Shown here piece by piece: positions 61,991 to 64,000 of a DNA stretch of 64,000 nucleotides. This stretch comes from Physcomitrium patens (lineage: Eukaryota; Streptophyta; Bryopsida; Funariales; Funariaceae). The notes below the pieces were generated by a model, which ran no database searches, was not told the origin of the DNA, and worked only from the letters and a program-made list of their open reading frames with translations. The stretch lies in NCBI RefSeq assembly GCF_000002425.4, contig NC_037266.1, positions 3,853,350 through 3,917,349 on the forward strand, read 5' to 3'. The position numbers were made by a program, and so were the translations under genes. Position 1 is the first letter of the stretch. Every line of letters begins with the position of its first letter.

Positions 61991-64000
61991 GTTTGATTAA
62001 GAAAAGTTAATAGTAGCAGTGAGTACTTTAGATGATTCAAGTCATGTTAATGTCATCTAATAGTATTTTGCTGCAGAAAACAGTCTTATTGGAGGTCGTG
62101 AGAGTTTCACAAATTTATTTGGTAGGGGAATTGACATAATAATTGGATCAATGCATTGAAAGAAGAATCAAATCAATCTTGTAGCAAATTTATGATATGA
62201 AATATCTACTATGTTTTTGTCAAGTTGATTGATTTGGCACATCTAAGATTGGTTGGGTGTCTTCTAACATCAATTTTAGACATGCCAAAATCAATCAACT
62301 CGACAATCATATTTATATCTTACTGTTAAAATAATTATTACATGAATAAATTATATAATGTTGTAGAGGTCTAAATAGCTTATTTGTGCAGCTGATTTTT
62401 TTTGTTTCAAGGCTAATGTCTATAGTGGTTTGCTATTTATAAACATTTTATTCTTGGTTTGATATATTTATATTAGATTAATTTGTGCAAGGTGATGTAG
62501 TTTTTTTAATAATTTTAATATACCAAAAAAATTAGTTTAAATTGTTTAGATTTAGACTTACTCTAATTATAGAAGAGCATAACATTTTAGTAGTTATAAA
62601 TGGCTAATTTTATTTTTTTACATAAATATATTTACTTGAAGAAATTATTAGATCAAAAATTCTTCAAAGTGATATTACTATGTAGAAATGAATTCCAGTG
62701 CTAAATTTAATGTTATAAATAGGAAATAAAAAGTATGCAAAATATTACTAGTTGTGTTTAATTATGCAATGTCAAATAGCATGTGTATATTAACATGAAA
62801 GAATTAATATTTTAATTTATAAGTACAAAATGTGTCTTAAATTATGTATTTAAAGGATGGCTTATTAGAATTAAAAAATATAATAATTGACTATTAACAA
62901 TAGATAATATATGTCATAGAGATAAATATTGATATTAGTAATTATTAAAAAAAGAGTAAAAAATCACTCTTATCTTAGGAATTATTAGTATTGGATATGT
63001 ATGTATGTAATAGTATATATTAATATTGATATTTTGATTATGTTTTAAAATTATTTTTTAATAATTCGTATTTAAATATTATATACATTTAATAATTTTA
63101 TAATAATCAATAATAATACTTAATTTTATGATAATCAATAATAATAATTTTATGATAATCAATAATAATAATTAAAATACTAATCTAATTATGTGACATT
63201 TTATTTTTTAATAAGTTATTTTTGATTGATTTATGTAAACATCACATATAGAAGTGCTTTATTGGATTTATTTGTTTGTTTTTGTTTTTTTCTTTAATTT
63301 TTTAGAAAGAAGAATAATTTTTAATGAAATCCACATTTGAACTATATTATACAAATTTAAATAAGAAAGAAGATTGAAGGTGGAATTGTAATCTTATGAT
63401 TTATGTTTGAAAAAAAAAGATAGAATAATAAAAAGGTGCCATTATGTAAATCTATATTGAATTAGAAATTGAATATTTAGATATTGATTATAAAGAAGCA
63501 TATTTGTTTAAAATATGTTAAGATGTAATTTTTTTTCTTATCTTTAGCTTGTTTTATCTACAAAGATACTAAATTATATTTTATAGAAGATATCCTTGAA
63601 CTAAATATAAATTATTTAGATTTTATAAAAAAAAAAATTCATGAAATATATTTGATTTAAATAATTTACTAATATATTAATAAAATTATTGTATGCTTAG
63701 AAATATATATTCATAAATTTATAAAAATAAACCTTTGATTATTATTATTATTTTATTTAATTTTTAAATTTACAATCACATATTAAAAAATATAAAATAT
63801 TATTTTATAAATGTATCTTATTAAAATGAATAAATAATTATATATTAAAGAAGTCTAATAAAATTTTTACATAAGCTTAATTAATTTGCAAAATTAAAAT
63901 TGGTCTTAGAGTATCAATACATTAGAGTCTTGGAAGACATTCTATATAGATAGATTATTTCTTTGCTATTGCTACAAATATTTTAAGCTCTATATGAAGT
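61990..64000. other. AT-rich spacer to the end of the window
   Basis: Very AT-rich sequence with short direct repeats such as TATGATAATCAATAATAAT near 63127-63169. No gene, LTR or RNA was recognised. Confidence 0.6.

Overview
This is a nuclear window from a land plant. It carries a TONNEAU1 (TON1) gene, a plant-type CHY-RING ubiquitin ligase gene, U2-type introns throughout, and decayed Ty3/gypsy chromovirus retrotransposons with 5-bp target-site duplications. Intergenic DNA is very AT-rich and full of (TA)n arrays. The genes sit in less AT-rich islands. This suits a compact-gene, repeat-rich genome such as a moss, but that lineage call is an inference: no organelle or rRNA marker is present.

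Layout. (1) 1.56-3.10 kb, minus strand: a four-exon gene for a predicted secreted protein with two tandem DUF3455 domains; the open frame of its third exon ends in an intronic stop, and the true C-terminus lies on a fourth exon. (2) 5-14.9 kb: gene-poor AT-rich spacer with microsatellites. (3) 16.08-20.80 kb, minus strand: an eleven-coding-exon TON1 gene (411 codons) with one GC-AG intron and two tandem NAGNAG acceptors. (4) 23.51-26.18 kb, minus strand: a nine-exon CHY zinc finger/CTCHY/RING-H2/zinc-ribbon E3 ligase (325 aa) with a 56-bp perfect palindrome in one intron. (5) 27-32 kb: spacer with two islands of higher GC whose coding status I could not settle. (6) 32-59.7 kb: a retrotransposon cluster. 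(7) 60.3-60.8 kb: a possible minus-strand gene with a CxxC motif, product unknown, followed by a GC-rich upstream-like region and AT-rich DNA to the end.

The retrotransposon cluster resolves into a nested structure. A plus-strand relic (C1) lies at about 32.05-37.6 kb. To its right, one minus-strand element (B) spans 38226-59651 and is flanked by GCATT/GTATT. B is interrupted twice: by element C3 (39497-45270, flanked by TAAGT/TAGGT) and by an insert of about 11 kb (about 47055-58027). That insert in turn holds the youngest element, C5 (47693-54088, flanked by GCTGG/GTTGG), which has two 561-bp LTRs differing at 15 sites. C5 encodes gag, protease, reverse transcriptase/RNase H, integrase and a chromodomain, all broken by stops and frameshifts. 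Differences between copies are mostly C:G to T:A transitions, as expected of long-methylated DNA.

The three supported host genes have unrelated roles (extracellular protein, cortical microtubule/preprophase band organiser, ubiquitin ligase) and do not form a cluster. I found no CRISPR array, rRNA or tRNA gene that I could support.
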